NCBI RefSeq assembly: GCF_000758325.1
Contig: NZ_CP009459.1
Coordinates: 1,054,001-1,118,000 of the forward strand
Length of the DNA: 64,000 nt
Direction of reading: 5' to 3'
From: Cedecea neteri
Lineage (GTDB): Bacteria > Pseudomonadota > Gammaproteobacteria > Enterobacterales > Enterobacteriaceae
Part shown: positions 16,879 through 30,835 of the stretch, in pieces
Numbering within the stretch: position 1 is the stretch's first letter
Layout of the letters: every line of letters begins with the position of its first letter
The notes under the pieces: model-generated
The model's database searches: none
Told to the model about the DNA's origin: nothing
What the model saw: only the letters and a program-made list of their open reading frames with translations
Translations under genes and position numbers: made by a program

Positions 16879-17604
16879 TTACTCTTTCGGATCTTTACCC
16901 GCCAGCAGCTTGTCCAGTTCATCGCCGCCCACGTGACGGAAATCCTGCCCCTTCACGAAGTAGAAGATGTATTCGCAGATGTTCTGGCAGCGGTCACCGA
17001 TACGCTCGATAGAGCGGGCGCAGAACAGCGCGGTCAGCACGCTTGGAATGGTACGGGAGTCTTCCATCATGTAGGTCATCAGCTGGCGCACGATACCTTC
17101 ATATTCCTGGTCAACTTTCTTGTCTTCGCGGTAGATACGCACCGCTTCGTCCAGATCCATACGCGCGAAAGCGTCCAGCACGTCGTGCAGCATCTGCACG
17201 GTGTGGCGCCCCAGCGATTCCAGGCTGACCAGCAGCGGCTGGTGCTGCTGGGAGAATTTTTCCAGCGCAGTACGGCAGATTTTATCCGCTACGTCACCAA
17301 TACGTTCCAGCTCAGCAATGGTTTTGATGATCGCCATCACCAGACGCAGGTCGCTGGCGGTCGGCTGGCGTTTGGCAATGATGCGCACGCAGGCTTCATC
17401 GATCGCCACTTCCATCATGTTGACCTTCTGGTCACCGGCGATGACGCGCTTCGCCAGCTCGCTGTCCTGGTTGTGCATCGCGGTGATCGCGTCGGAGAGC
17501 TGCTGTTCCACCAGCCCGCCCATCGTCATCACCTGAGTACGGATGTACTCCAGCTCGGCGTTGAACTGGCCAGAAATGTGTTTGTTTAAGTTGAGGTTGT
17601 CCAT
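16879..17604 (-). CDS. phoU: Phosphate signalling regulator PhoU
   Basis: 241 aa starting at the ATG at 17604 ([19 protein letters not shown]), the E. coli start; an in-frame TTG at 17616 lacks support. All-helical protein of two repeated PhoU domains, each with the metal-binding E-R-I-G-D motif ([28 protein letters not shown]). It couples the PstSCAB transporter to PhoR and turns the Pho regulon off when phosphate is plentiful. It is the last gene of the pstSCAB-phoU operon, 13 bp after pstB. Confidence 0.98.
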   Translation of the reverse strand: MDNLNLNKHISGQFNAELEYIRTQVMTMGGLVEQQLSDAITAMHNQDSELAKRVIAGDQKVNMMEVAIDEACVRIIAKRQPTASDLRLVMAIIKTIAELERIGDVADKICRTALEKFSQQHQPLLVSLESLGRHTVQMLHDVLDAFARMDLDEAVRIYREDKKVDQEYEGIVRQLMTYMMEDSRTIPSVLTALFCARSIERIGDRCQNICEYIFYFVKGQDFRHVGGDELDKLLAGKDPKE

Positions 17605-17617
17605 CGCGCTCTCCAAA

Positions 17618-20340
<2,723 letters not shown>

Positions 20341-20352
20341 AGATTTTTGCAC

Positions 20353-21393
20353 TTAGTACAGCGCCTTACCGGAGCTGTCTTTTACATTGGTCTTCCATGC
20401 AGCGCGAACTTGCTCAACCACAGAGGCCGGCAGCGTTGCGTAATCCAGGGCGTTAGCTTCTTTCGCGCCAGATTTGTATGCCCAGTCAAAGAACTTCAGC
20501 ACTTCTGCGCCCTGCTCTGGGTTTTTCTGCTCTTTGTGAACCAGGATGAAAGTGGTGGAGGTGATTGGCCATGCTTCGTCACCTTTCTGGTTGGTCAGAT
20601 CCTGTGCGAAGGATTTGCTCCAGTCAGCGCCTTTAGCCGCGTTAGCAAAGTTTGCTTCGGTCGGGCTTACTGGCTTACCGTCAGCGGACAGCAGCTTGGT
20701 GTAAGTCAGGTTGTTCTGCTTAGCGTAAGCGTATTCCACGTAGCCGATAGAGCCAGGCAGACGCTGTACGAAGGCCGCGATGCCGTCGTTACCTTTACCG
20801 CCCAGACCGGTTGGCCAGTTAACGGTAGAGCCTGCGCCAATTTTAGATTTCCACTCTTCGTTCACTTTAGACAGGTAGCTGGTGAACACGAAGGAAGTAC
20901 CGGAGCCGTCAGCACGACGAACAACAGCGATGTTCTGATCCGGCAGTTTGTGGCCTGGGTTCAGCTTAGCAATCGCCGGGTCGTTCCATTTTTTGATGGT
21001 GCCCAGGTAGATATCGCCCAGGGTTTTGCCGTCCAGAACCAGCTCGCCAGACTTGAAGCCAGGCAGGTTAACAGCCAGCACCACGCCACCGATTACGGTA
21101 GGGAACTGGAACAGGCCTTCTTGCTGTAATTTGTCATCCGCCAGAGGGGCGTCAGAAGCGCCGAAGTCAACGGTGTTAGCAATGATTTGCTTCACGCCGC
21201 CGGAGGAACCGATACCCTGATAGTTAACCTTGTTACCAGTTTCTTTCTGGTAGGTATCTGCCCACTTGGCATACACCGGCGCAGGGAAAGTTGCACCAGC
21301 ACCAGTCAGGCTTGCAGCTGCAAACGCAGTAGAAGCGCTCAGAGATAAGGTCGCGGCGACAACAGTTGCGACAGTGGTACGCATAACGTTCAT
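20353..21393 (-). CDS. pstS: Periplasmic phosphate-binding protein PstS
   Basis: 346 aa with a Sec signal peptide (basic MNVMR, hydrophobic core, cleavage near [12 protein letters not shown]). The mature protein binds inorganic phosphate: [16 protein letters not shown] and GSGTSFVF are the phosphate-contact loops. It delivers phosphate to PstCA-PstB and takes part in PhoR signalling. First gene of the operon, preceded by two Pho boxes. Codon use is that of a highly expressed gene. Confidence 0.99.
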   Translation of the reverse strand: MNVMRTTVATVVAATLSLSASTAFAAASLTGAGATFPAPVYAKWADTYQKETGNKVNYQGIGSSGGVKQIIANTVDFGASDAPLADDKLQQEGLFQFPTVIGGVVLAVNLPGFKSGELVLDGKTLGDIYLGTIKKWNDPAIAKLNPGHKLPDQNIAVVRRADGSGTSFVFTSYLSKVNEEWKSKIGAGSTVNWPTGLGGKGNDGIAAFVQRLPGSIGYVEYAYAKQNNLTYTKLLSADGKPVSPTEANFANAAKGADWSKSFAQDLTNQKGDEAWPITSTTFILVHKEQKNPEQGAEVLKFFDWAYKSGAKEANALDYATLPASVVEQVRAAWKTNVKDSSGKALY

Positions 21394-21450
21394 AATGTCT
21401 CCTGCCAGATGTTCGTAAATTGTTGTTTAATTAAATACAGGGTAGAAAAT

Positions 21451-21501
21451 AGGACAGTTTGGTGACAGTTAAATGTACGAATTATGACGGTTTTATGACA
21501 A
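21451..21501 (-). promoter_or_regulatory. Two PhoB-binding Pho boxes upstream of pstS
   Basis: On the minus strand TTGTCATAAAACCGTCAT (21501-21484) and CTGTCACCAAACTGTCCT (21468-21451) match the 18-bp Pho box (two 7-bp CTGTCAT repeats 4 bp apart). The boxes are 33 bp apart start to start, i.e. on one helical face, and the second occupies the -35 region, as in E. coli pstS. They are inside the 194-bp region shared with the divergent gene at 21588. Confidence 0.92.
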
Positions 21502-21517
21502 TGCGTTTTGGATCATA

Positions 21518-21543
21518 AAAAAACATATAACCCTATGTTTTTT
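21518..21543. promoter_or_regulatory. AT-rich inverted repeat before the coiled-coil gene
   Basis: AAAAAACAT (21518-21526) and ATGTTTTTT (21535-21543) are perfect 9-bp inverted repeats around ATAACCCT, 45 bp before the ATG at 21588. It could be an operator, or a weak terminator for transcription leaving pstS's region; a possible -10 (TAAAAT, 21555-21560) for the gene at 21588 lies just downstream. Confidence 0.4.
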
Positions 21544-21587
21544 AAAAGCATCGTTAAAATAGGTTTGTTTAAAAAAGGATATGAACA

Positions 21588-21971
21588 ATGAAAGTTTATC
21601 TGTCTGTATTATGTACGATATCACTCATTATGACAGCCTCTTCCGTCCATGCCAGTGCCGTTGAGGCTAGAAATACGGACTCTTTCACCTCCTCGCTCGC
21701 CGCCTTTTCCGGGGCAAGTACCCTCGTCCCAACATCCATCAATGAAAGCACGCTTATCGAGATGAAGAATCGCCTGGAAAAGCTACAGTCAAATTACGAC
21801 GGTAGCGTCAGGAAAATGGATGAACAGGAACGCAAGCTGGATGAGATGAAAAACAAAATGTCCCAGATGGAAGCAAAAGCCAGCGAGCAACAGTCAAAAA
21901 TGGACAGCCTGAAGCGGGATAACGAACAACTTGCGCGGCAAGTGAGCGACCTGAGTCAAAAAATCAAATAA
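21588..21971 (+). CDS. Secreted coiled-coil protein of unknown function
   Basis: 127 aa, start supported by AAGGAT at 21575-21580. I do not recognise it as a named family. Residues 1-23 look like a Sec signal peptide (MKVYLSVLCTISLIMTASSVHA, cleavage likely after VHA); there is no cysteine after the cleavage site, so it is not a lipoprotein, and no membrane anchor. Residues about 55-127 are one long charged coiled coil with heptads (LIEMKNRLEKLQ, MDEQERKLDEMKNKMSQMEAKA, MDSLKRDNEQLARQVSDLSQKIK). It is thus probably an oligomeric periplasmic helical protein, but function is unknown. Base composition is more AT rich than its neighbours. E. coli has no gene here; it is divergent from pstS and shares its Pho-box region, so phosphate regulation is possible. 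Confidence 0.8.
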   Translation: MKVYLSVLCTISLIMTASSVHASAVEARNTDSFTSSLAAFSGASTLVPTSINESTLIEMKNRLEKLQSNYDGSVRKMDEQERKLDEMKNKMSQMEAKASEQQSKMDSLKRDNEQLARQVSDLSQKIK

Positions 21972-21977
21972 CGAAAA

Positions 21978-22004
21978 AAGCCCTCCAGCCGAGCTGAGGG
22001 GCTT
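21978..22004. terminator. Bidirectional terminator between the coiled-coil gene and the cupin
   Basis: AAGCCCTCCAGC (21978-21989), loop CGA, GCTGAGGGGCTT (21993-22004): a 12-bp stem with one mismatch and one wobble pair. On the minus strand it is followed by TTTTTTCG; on the plus strand by a CT-rich tail. It serves both convergent genes. Confidence 0.85.
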
Positions 22005-22037
22005 CTCTCTTTCGCCACGACAGCCTATCCGGAAAGA

Positions 22038-22445
22038 CTACAGCACATCTCTGTCCAGCTCGGGCATCATCACCACACTTTCCTGTTCATTAGGATCGGT
22101 ACGTGAAATAACAACCACGGCGGGTTCATCCGTGTTGTTGTAGGGTAAGTGTGGCGTGTCCATCGGGATGTAGAGGAAACTTCCGGCGGGAAGCTCAAGG
22201 AAATGCTCTAATTCGTCGCCGTAAAGCACCGATGAGGTACCGCTCAGAGCATAAATCGCCGTTTCATGATGCTCATGCTTGTGCGCTTTGGCCTGCGAAT
22301 GCGGGGGAATGGTCGCCAGCTGCATATGGATATGCTGCGAATCGACGGCTTCCCTGGAAACGCCGACTTGATAAGAAAGCCCCTGCTTGCCTACGTAGAC
22401 TGGCTGCGGCTTGACCAGCCGACAGTGTGGTTTGTTTGCCGACAT
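22038..22445 (-). CDS. Single-domain cupin protein, function unknown
   Basis: 135 aa. The double-stranded beta-helix motif 1 is HKHEHHETAIYALSGTSSVLYGD (metal-ligand histidines and glutamate) and motif 2 is LPAGSFLYIPMDTPHLPYN (PxxxxH). Such small cupins bind a divalent metal and may be isomerases, dioxygenases or sugar/hormone-like ligand binders; nothing in the sequence identifies a substrate. There is no signal peptide, so it is cytoplasmic. It lies downstream of glmS in the same direction but is separated from it by a strong terminator, so it should have its own promoter in 22446-22465 or depend on readthrough. Not present at this position in E. coli. Confidence 0.85.
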   Translation of the reverse strand: MSANKPHCRLVKPQPVYVGKQGLSYQVGVSREAVDSQHIHMQLATIPPHSQAKAHKHEHHETAIYALSGTSSVLYGDELEHFLELPAGSFLYIPMDTPHLPYNNTDEPAVVVISRTDPNEQESVVMMPELDRDVL

Positions 22446-22465
22446 TTGATGTTTCCCGCTTAGAA

Positions 22466-22502
22466 ATAAAAAGACCCTGCAAACTCGCCATTCGCAGGGT
22501 CT
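22466..22502 (-). terminator. Rho-independent terminator downstream of glmS
   Basis: On the minus strand AGACCCTGC (22502-22494), a 13-base loop, GCAGGGTCT (22480-22472) and then TTTTTATTTC. It is 108 bp after the glmS stop. A second perfect hairpin, GGCTAATCC / GGATTAGCC (22511-22536), precedes it and may protect the glmS mRNA 3' end. Confidence 0.9.
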
Positions 22503-22610
22503 GACACGATGGCTAATCCAGTTAACCGGATTAGCCTCGTTTATAGCATTATTGATCTGGCGAGAAGCGGCTTTTCCATACGCTAATCACAACTGATTAG
22601 TGACAAAAAA

Positions 22611-24440
22611 TTACTCAACAGTGACCGATTTCGCCAGGTTACGCGGCTGGTCCACGTCGGTGCCTTTGATCAGCGCCACGTGGTAGGACAGCAGCTGCAG
22701 CGGCACGGTGTAGAAGATAGGCGCAATAACCTCTTCCACATGCGGCATCTCGATGATGTGCATGTTGTCGCTGCTGGTAAAGCCGGCGTCACGGTCGGCG
22801 AATACATACAACTGGCCGCCGCGGGCACGAACTTCTTCGATGTTGGATTTCAGTTTTTCCAACAGCTCGTTATTCGGTGCCACAACGATGACCGGCATAT
22901 CGGCGTCGATCAGCGCCAGCGGGCCGTGCTTCAGCTCACCGGCCGCATAGGCTTCGGCGTGAATATAGGAGATCTCTTTCAGCTTCAGCGCACCTTCCAT
23001 GGCGATCGGGTACTGATCGCCACGGCCAAGGAACAGCGCATGATGTTTGTCAGAGAAATCTTCCGCCAGCTGCTCAATGCGTTTGTCCTGGGACAGCATC
23101 TGTTCGATACGGCTTGGCAGCGCCTGCAGGCCGTGCACGATATCATGCTCAAGCTGTGCGTCAGCGCCTTTCAGGCGGCTCAGCTTAGCCACCAGCATCA
23201 GCAGAACGGTCAGTTGGGTGGTAAACGCTTTGGTTGAGGCCACGCCGATTTCCGTTCCGGCGTTGGTCATCAGCGCCAGGTCAGACTCACGCACCAGAGA
23301 AGAGCCTGCCACGTTACAAATAGCCAGTGAACCGAGATAGCCCAGCTCTTTGGAAAGGCGCAGCGCCGCCAGGGTGTCCGCCGTTTCGCCAGACTGGGAA
23401 AGGGTGATCATCAGGCTGTTGCGGCGCACGGCAGATTTACGGTAGCGGAATTCAGAGGCGATTTCGACATCACAAGGCACGCCGGCCAGCGCTTCGAACC
23501 AGTAGCGGGAAACCATGCCCGAGTTATAGGACGTACCGCAGGCTACGATTTGAATATGCTCAACCTGAGAAAGCATTTCGTTGGCTTTTGGCCCCAGCTC
23601 CGTCAAATCCACTTCACCGTGGCTGATACGCCCGGCCAGGGTGTTTTTGATGGCGTTCGGCTGCTCGTAGATTTCTTTCTGCATGTAATGGCGGTAAATG
23701 CCTTTGTCGCCAGCGTCATACTGCAGGTTAGATTCGATGTCCGGGCGCTGAACCTGTTCGCCTTTGGTATCAAAAACAATCACCGCGCGGCGCGTCACTT
23801 CGGCGATATCGCCCTCTTCAAGGAAGATGAAGCGGCGGGTCACCGGCAGCAATGCCAGTTGGTCAGAAGCGATAAAGTTTTCACCCATGCCCAGACCGAT
23901 AACCATCGGGCTACCGGAGCGCGCGGCCAGCAGCACTTCCGGGTTACGGGTATCCATGATTACTGTCCCGTAAGCGCCGCGAAGCTGAGGAATGGTGCGA
24001 AGGACCGCTTCGCGCAGTGTTCCGCCCTGCTCCAGCTCCCAGTGCACCAGGTGAGCAATAACTTCGGTATCCGTCTGGGAAACAAACGTGTAGCCGCGAG
24101 ACTGCAGTGCTTCACGCAGCGGCTCGTGGTTTTCGATAATGCCGTTGTGTACCACCACAATGTGGTCGGAGACATGTGGGTGAGCATTAATTTCTGAAGG
24201 TTCGCCGTGCGTTGCCCAACGGGTATGGGCAATCCCGGTGCCGCCATGCAGAGCGGTTTCTTCTGCCGCTTCTGCGAGCTTCTGTACTTTACCCAGACGA
24301 CGCAGACGGGTCATCTGACCTTTCTCGTCAACAACCGCCAGACCCGCCGAGTCGTACCCACGGTATTCCAGACGACGTAGTCCTTCGAGAAGGATTTCAG
24401 CGATATCACGTTGCGCCACTGCGCCAACAATTCCACACAT
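22611..24440 (-). CDS. glmS: Glucosamine-6-phosphate synthase GlmS
   Basis: 609 aa, the E. coli length. It makes glucosamine-6-phosphate from fructose-6-phosphate and glutamine, the first step to UDP-GlcNAc. The N-terminal nucleophile Cys2 is present (M-CGIVGAV); residues about 1-240 are the glutaminase domain and about 250-609 two SIS isomerase domains ([21 protein letters not shown]), ending in the conserved KSVTVE. Translated after glmU in E. coli and activated by the sRNA GlmZ; the 5' leader next to the ATG (24441-24510) includes a CCGGAAAAACCGG hairpin that could correspond to the regulated leader, which I infer only from position. No riboswitch-like ribozyme is seen. Confidence 0.98.
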   Translation of the reverse strand: MCGIVGAVAQRDIAEILLEGLRRLEYRGYDSAGLAVVDEKGQMTRLRRLGKVQKLAEAAEETALHGGTGIAHTRWATHGEPSEINAHPHVSDHIVVVHNGIIENHEPLREALQSRGYTFVSQTDTEVIAHLVHWELEQGGTLREAVLRTIPQLRGAYGTVIMDTRNPEVLLAARSGSPMVIGLGMGENFIASDQLALLPVTRRFIFLEEGDIAEVTRRAVIVFDTKGEQVQRPDIESNLQYDAGDKGIYRHYMQKEIYEQPNAIKNTLAGRISHGEVDLTELGPKANEMLSQVEHIQIVACGTSYNSGMVSRYWFEALAGVPCDVEIASEFRYRKSAVRRNSLMITLSQSGETADTLAALRLSKELGYLGSLAICNVAGSSLVRESDLALMTNAGTEIGVASTKAFTTQLTVLLMLVAKLSRLKGADAQLEHDIVHGLQALPSRIEQMLSQDKRIEQLAEDFSDKHHALFLGRGDQYPIAMEGALKLKEISYIHAEAYAAGELKHGPLALIDADMPVIVVAPNNELLEKLKSNIEEVRARGGQLYVFADRDAGFTSSDNMHIIEMPHVEEVIAPIFYTVPLQLLSYHVALIKGTDVDQPRNLAKSVTVE

Positions 24441-24580
24441 AATTTTTAAGTCCTAAGAATGGCGTTAGCCATGTGTTGTCGCTGACCTGTTTATTCCGGT
24501 TTTTCCGGAGCCCCGAGCCTTGTAGAGAGTGGGGTTATTTTTATGGTTACTGCCTTTGGGTGGAGCGTTTTCAAGAACGA

Positions 24581-24717
24581 CCCTCACCCCAGCCCTCTCC
24601 CTGGAAGGGAGAGGGAGGAAATCTGTGTTTGGTTCAGCTCCCTGCTCCTTTGAGAGGAAGGGAAAGCCATCTCAGTCCACTGCCCTCTCTCTTTGGGGAG
24701 AGGGTTAGGGTGAGGGG
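24581..24717. repeat. Inverted pair of GC-rich extragenic palindromes (BIME-like)
   Basis: Copies at 24581-24616 and 24683-24717 face each other across about 66 bp, filling most of the glmU-glmS intergenic gap. The right copy ends 3 bp from the glmU stop codon. The arms CCCTCACCCCAGCCCTCTCCC and the reverse can pair over about 20 bp in the glmUS transcript. Confidence 0.85.
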
Positions 24718-24720
24718 AAA

Positions 24721-26091
24721 TTACTTTTTCTTCACCGGACGCTGCCAGCCCTGAATGTGTTTCTGTTTTACGCGGCTGATCACCAGTTCATTTTCAGCAA
24801 TGTCGCGCGTCACTGTCGTCCCGGCACCAATTGTGACACCGCTGGCCACGGTGACCGGTGCCACAAGCTGAGAATCAGAGCCAACAAATACGTCATCACC
24901 AATAATAGTTTTATGTTTGTTCGCGCCATCGTAGTTACAGGTAATCGTGCCCGCACCAATGTTCACGTTGTCGCCAATTTCGGCATCACCCAGATAGCTC
25001 AGGTGTCCGGCTTTAGAACCTTTGCCCAGACGCGCTTTTTTCATTTCCACGAAATTACCGACGTGAGCGCCTTCCGCCAGTTCCGCGCCAGGGCGCAGCC
25101 GGGCAAATGGCCCGATGGTACAGGCGGCTTCAAGCGTCGCATCTTCAACCACCGTATACGGGCTGATTTCGCAGTCATCGCCGATAATCGCGTTTTTAAT
25201 CACACAGCCGGTCCCGATCTTCACGCGGTTGCCCAGCGTAACGCGACCTTCCACAATGACATTAGTATCGATTTCAATATCGCGCCCGTGCGTTAATTCA
25301 CCGCGCAGATCGAACCGGGCCGGATCGCGCAGCATGACGCCCGCCAGCAGCAGCTTATCGGCCTGCTCAGTTTGGTATACGCGTTCCAGACGAGAAAGCT
25401 GCAGGCGGTTATTCACGCCTTCGACTTCACTCAGGCGATCGGGATGAACGGCGGCGATTTCGCGGCCTTCACCATGAGCCAGGGCAATAATGTCCGTAAT
25501 GTAGAACTCGCCCTGAGCGTTGTTGTTATCCAGCTTACCGAGCCAGCGCTTCAGATCTGCGCCGTTAGCCACCAGGATACCGGTGTTGATTTCGTTGATT
25601 TTGCGCTGCTCTTCGCTGGCGTCTTTATGCTCAACGATGCCAACAACCTTGCCATTTTCTCGCGCAATGCGGCCATAGCCGGTAGGGTCATCGAGCTTAA
25701 CGGTGAGTAAACCAATACCGCCCTGCGGTTTAGCTTCACGCAGGCGCTGTAACGTCTCAACGGAGATCAGCGGCACATCGCCGTACAGCATCAAAATGTC
25801 TTCGTCATCGGCAAAAAACGGGGCCGCCATCTGCATTGCATGTCCGGTTCCCAGTTGCTCCGCCTGTAGCACCCAGTTAAGCGAGCCGTCATTCAGGGTT
25901 TGCTTTAACAGATCGCCGCCGTGGCCATAAACCAGGTTCACCCGCTGGGCGCCTAATTTATTGGCGGCGTCAATGACATGCTGAACCATTGGCTTTCCAG
26001 CCAGCGTGTGCAGCACCTTCGGAAGATCTGAGTACATGCGGGTTCCTTTGCCGGCGGCAAGGATAACCACGCTCATTGCGCTGTTTGACAT
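24721..26091 (-). CDS. glmU: Bifunctional GlcNAc-1-P uridyltransferase / GlcN-1-P acetyltransferase GlmU
   Basis: 456 aa, the E. coli length. Residues 1 to about 227 are the uridyltransferase with the nucleotide loop [25 protein letters not shown]; from about 250 a left-handed beta helix of hexapeptide repeats makes the acetyltransferase ([33 protein letters not shown] active-site residues in NFVEMKKA and NYDGANKH). It makes UDP-GlcNAc for peptidoglycan and LPS. It heads the glmUS operon; 296 bp upstream separates it from atpC. Confidence 0.98.
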   Translation of the reverse strand: MSNSAMSVVILAAGKGTRMYSDLPKVLHTLAGKPMVQHVIDAANKLGAQRVNLVYGHGGDLLKQTLNDGSLNWVLQAEQLGTGHAMQMAAPFFADDEDILMLYGDVPLISVETLQRLREAKPQGGIGLLTVKLDDPTGYGRIARENGKVVGIVEHKDASEEQRKINEINTGILVANGADLKRWLGKLDNNNAQGEFYITDIIALAHGEGREIAAVHPDRLSEVEGVNNRLQLSRLERVYQTEQADKLLLAGVMLRDPARFDLRGELTHGRDIEIDTNVIVEGRVTLGNRVKIGTGCVIKNAIIGDDCEISPYTVVEDATLEAACTIGPFARLRPGAELAEGAHVGNFVEMKKARLGKGSKAGHLSYLGDAEIGDNVNIGAGTITCNYDGANKHKTIIGDDVFVGSDSQLVAPVTVASGVTIGAGTTVTRDIAENELVISRVKQKHIQGWQRPVKKK

Positions 26092-26333
26092 ACGTGTCCT
26101 GAATTTATTTAGTGTGTGAAGTAAAGCGATTTAGCCTTGAAAATTCTACATATTTTGCACCAAAAAATACGTTGCTGCTAATTTAACCACCTTGACATTG
26201 CCTGCGTCTTTTATAGCAGTAATCACGGCAGAATCCATGAGAATTAAGGCCGAAATAGGAGCTAAACACCTCGAGAAAACCGCTATCTAGCTGGTTTTAT
26301 GGTTATTTTGAGCATGGAATAAAGCTGTGGAAT

Positions 26334-26369
26334 AAAAAAATGCCAGTCAGGTTTCCCGGACTGGCATTT
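26334..26369 (-). terminator. Terminator of the ATP synthase operon
   Basis: On the minus strand AAATGCCAGTC (26369-26359), a 10-base loop, GACTGGCATTT (26348-26338) and a continuing T run. It begins 19 bp after the atpC stop. The remaining 26092-26330 holds the glmU promoter region and no gene. Confidence 0.95.
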
Positions 26370-26387
26370 GTCTTTTCAAGCAGGTAG

Positions 26388-26807
26388 TTACATCGCTTTT
26401 TTGGTTAACTCGATAACGCGCAGTTTGGCGATCGCTTTAGCCAGTTCAGCAGAAGCCTGAGCGTAATCCACGTCACCATGGGAGCTGTGCATGTGCTCTT
26501 CAGCTTTGCGTTTCGCTTCCAGGGCACGCGCTTCGTCGAGATCCTGACCGCGAATCGCGGTGTCCGCCAGGACGGTTACGTTACCCGGCTGAACTTCCAG
26601 AACACCACCGGACAGGTAGATAAACTCTTCATGTCCGTGCTGTTTAACGATGCGAATCATACCAGGCTTAATGGCGGTGAGCAGCGGGGCGTGACCAGGG
26701 TAGATACCCAGCTCACCTTCGCTACCCGTTACCTGGATCTTCTCGACCAGACCGGAGAACATTTGCTGCTCCGCGCTGACGACGTCCAGGTGGTAAGTCA
26801 TAGCCAT
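26388..26807 (-). CDS. atpC: ATP synthase F1 epsilon subunit
   Basis: 139 aa, the E. coli length. N-terminal beta sandwich ([24 protein letters not shown]) and C-terminal pair of helices that can extend to inhibit rotation ([39 protein letters not shown]). It joins gamma to the c ring in the central stalk. Last gene of the operon, 19 bp after atpD, followed by the terminator. Confidence 0.98.
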   Translation of the reverse strand: MAMTYHLDVVSAEQQMFSGLVEKIQVTGSEGELGIYPGHAPLLTAIKPGMIRIVKQHGHEEFIYLSGGVLEVQPGNVTVLADTAIRGQDLDEARALEAKRKAEEHMHSSHGDVDYAQASAELAKAIAKLRVIELTKKAM

Positions 26808-26826
26808 GTCACCCTCCGATTAGGCG

Positions 26827-28355
<1,529 letters not shown>

Positions 28356-28367
28356 AATAAACCTGGT

Positions 28368-29231
28368 TTAAACCGCGGACGCACCACCGACGATTTCGGT
28401 AAGTTCCTGAGTAATGCTGGCCTGACGAGCTTTGTTGTATACCAACCGCAGCTCTTTAATCAGGCTGCCGCCGTTATCGGTTGCGGCTTTCATCGCCACC
28501 ATACGTGCGGCCTGCTCGCTGGCCAGGTTTTCTACGACGCCCTGATAAACCTGAGACTCAACATAACGACGCAGCAGGGTGTCCAGCAGCGCTTTCGGGT
28601 CCGGTTCGTACAGGTAGTCCCAGGATTTACGCTTCAGATCCTCATCTTCTGATGCCGGTAACGGCAGCAGCTGAGTGATGGTCGGAACCTGAGACATGGT
28701 GTTAACAAATTTGTTGCTTACAACGTACAGCTTGTCCAGACGACCTTCGTCGTAGGCCTGCAGCATCACTTTCACCGGGCCGATCAGTTCAGACAGGGAA
28801 GGGGTATCTCCCATGCCGGTAACCTGAGCAACCACGTTGCCGCCAACGGAGTTGAAGAAAGAAACGCCTTTGGAGCCGATCATCGCGAGTTCGCTCTGAA
28901 CGCCCTTATCGGACCACTCTTTCATATCCGCCAGCACTTTTTTGAACAGGTTAATGTTCAAACCGCCGCACAAACCACGATCGGTCGACACCACCAGGTA
29001 GCCCACGCGCTTAACGTCGCGTTCTTCCAGGTATGGGTGCTTATATTCCAGATTACCGTTAGCAAGGTGACCAATCACTTTGCGCATGGTATCTGCATAA
29101 GGACGGCTGGCCGCCATGCGATCCTGCGATTTACGCATTTTGGAAGCGGCGACCATCTCCATCGCTTTGGTGATCTTCTGCGTGTTCTGGACGCTTGCGA
29201 TCTTACTACGTATCTCTTTTGCGCCGGCCAT
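28368..29231 (-). CDS. atpG: ATP synthase F1 gamma subunit
   Basis: 287 aa, the rotor shaft of F1. Conserved N-terminal helix ([32 protein letters not shown]) with the catch-loop region, and C-terminal helix ([43 protein letters not shown]). It lies 50 bp after atpA. The ERIC element follows its stop codon after 12 bp, so it falls in the gap before atpD. Confidence 0.99.
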   Translation of the reverse strand: MAGAKEIRSKIASVQNTQKITKAMEMVAASKMRKSQDRMAASRPYADTMRKVIGHLANGNLEYKHPYLEERDVKRVGYLVVSTDRGLCGGLNINLFKKVLADMKEWSDKGVQSELAMIGSKGVSFFNSVGGNVVAQVTGMGDTPSLSELIGPVKVMLQAYDEGRLDKLYVVSNKFVNTMSQVPTITQLLPLPASEDEDLKRKSWDYLYEPDPKALLDTLLRRYVESQVYQGVVENLASEQAARMVAMKAATDNGGSLIKELRLVYNKARQASITQELTEIVGGASAV

Positions 29232-29281
29232 GAGCTTCTCCTCAATGCCTTGCGGCTTGCCCTAGAGCAAGCCGCCAGACG

Positions 29282-30823
29282 TTACCAGGACTGGGTTGCT
29301 TTAAAGGAGTCGAGGATGCCTTTCAGCTTGCCTTCGATCTCGTCGTTATAGCCACCGGTCTGGTTAATTTCTTGCATCAGCGGAGCGTGATCACGGTCAG
29401 CGTAGGCCAGCAGAGCGGCTTCGAAGCTACCGATTTTCGCCAGTTCCACATCTTCGAGGTAACCGCGTTCAGCCGCGAACAGCACCAGGCCCTGTTGTGC
29501 AACAGACATTGGGGCATACTGTTTCTGTTTCAGCAGCTCGGTCACTTTCTGACCGTGGCTCAGCTGTTTACGGGTGGCTTCATCCAGATCGGATGCGAAC
29601 TGAGAGAACGCAGCCAGTTCACGATACTGTGCCAGAGCGGTACGGATACCACCGGACAGTTTCTTGATGATCTTGGTCTGAGCAGCACCACCAACACGAG
29701 ATACCGAAATACCTGGGTTAACCGCCGGACGAATACCGGAGTTAAACAGGTTGGTCTCCAGGAAGATCTGACCATCAGTAATCGAAATTACGTTGGTTGG
29801 AACGAACGCAGAAACGTCACCCGCCTGGGTTTCGATGATCGGCAGAGCGGTCAGGGAGCCGGTTTTACCTTTAACTTCACCTTTGGTGAAAGCTTCCACG
29901 TATTCCGCGTTAACACGGGATGCGCGCTCCAGCAGACGGGAGTGGAGGTAGAACACGTCGCCCGGGAACGCTTCACGACCTGGTGGACGACGAAGCAGCA
30001 GGGAAACCTGACGATAAGCAACAGCCTGTTTAGACAGGTCATCGTATACGATCAGCGCATCTTCACCGCGGTCACGGAAGTATTCGCCCATTGCGCAACC
30101 AGCATATGGTGCCAGGTATTGCAGTGCAGCGGATTCAGAAGCAGTTGCCACAACAACGATGGTGTTGGACAGTGCACCGTGCTCTTCCAGTTTACGAACC
30201 ACGTTAGAAATGGTGGACGCTTTCTGGCCGATAGCCACGTACACACATTTAATACCGGAGTCACGCTGGTTGATGATGGCATCGATTGCCATCGCGGTTT
30301 TACCGGTCTGACGGTCACCGATGATCAGCTCACGCTGGCCACGGCCGATTGGAATCATCGCATCGACGGATTTATAACCGGTCTGAACCGGCTGGTCGAC
30401 GGACTGACGCTCGATTACGCCTGGCGCGATAACTTCGATTGGCGAGAAGCCATCGTTATCAACCGGACCTTTACCGTCGATTGGTGCACCCAGGGTGTTC
30501 ACCACGCGACCCAGCAGGCCACGGCCAACCGGTACTTCCAGAATACGGCCAGTACACTTAACCTTCATGCCTTCGGCAAGGTCAGCGTATGGACCCATCA
30601 CTACAGCACCTACGGAGTCGCGCTCCAGGTTCAGTGCGATAGCGTAACGGTTACCCGGCAGGGAAATCATCTCACCCTGCATACAATCGGCCAGGCCGTG
30701 AACGCGGATAATACCGTCACTTACAGAAACAATTGTACCTTCGTTATGAGCTTCGCTCACAACATTGAACTGAGCAATGCGCTGCTTGATCAGTTCGCTG
30801 ATTTCGGTGGAATTCAGTTGCAT
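29282..30823 (-). CDS. atpA: ATP synthase F1 alpha subunit
   Basis: 513 aa, the E. coli length. Regulatory nucleotide-binding subunit forming the alpha3beta3 hexamer. Walker A GDRQTGKT, the arginine-finger region [16 protein letters not shown], and the N-terminal crown ([20 protein letters not shown]) that binds the delta subunit are visible. It is 12 bp after atpH and strongly codon-biased. Confidence 0.99.
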   Translation of the reverse strand: MQLNSTEISELIKQRIAQFNVVSEAHNEGTIVSVSDGIIRVHGLADCMQGEMISLPGNRYAIALNLERDSVGAVVMGPYADLAEGMKVKCTGRILEVPVGRGLLGRVVNTLGAPIDGKGPVDNDGFSPIEVIAPGVIERQSVDQPVQTGYKSVDAMIPIGRGQRELIIGDRQTGKTAMAIDAIINQRDSGIKCVYVAIGQKASTISNVVRKLEEHGALSNTIVVVATASESAALQYLAPYAGCAMGEYFRDRGEDALIVYDDLSKQAVAYRQVSLLLRRPPGREAFPGDVFYLHSRLLERASRVNAEYVEAFTKGEVKGKTGSLTALPIIETQAGDVSAFVPTNVISITDGQIFLETNLFNSGIRPAVNPGISVSRVGGAAQTKIIKKLSGGIRTALAQYRELAAFSQFASDLDEATRKQLSHGQKVTELLKQKQYAPMSVAQQGLVLFAAERGYLEDVELAKIGSFEAALLAYADRDHAPLMQEINQTGGYNDEIEGKLKGILDSFKATQSW

Positions 30824-30835
30824 GCTCCAGTCCCC

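Noticed and set aside
22511-22536. GGCTAATCC/GGATTAGCC palindrome as an operator
   Set aside because: Lies downstream of glmS and just before its terminator; more likely an mRNA 3'-end structure.
24473-24754. 93-aa ORF across the glmS-glmU gap
   Set aside because: It is made from the two palindromic repeats and the glmU 3' end in antisense, with no ribosome site.
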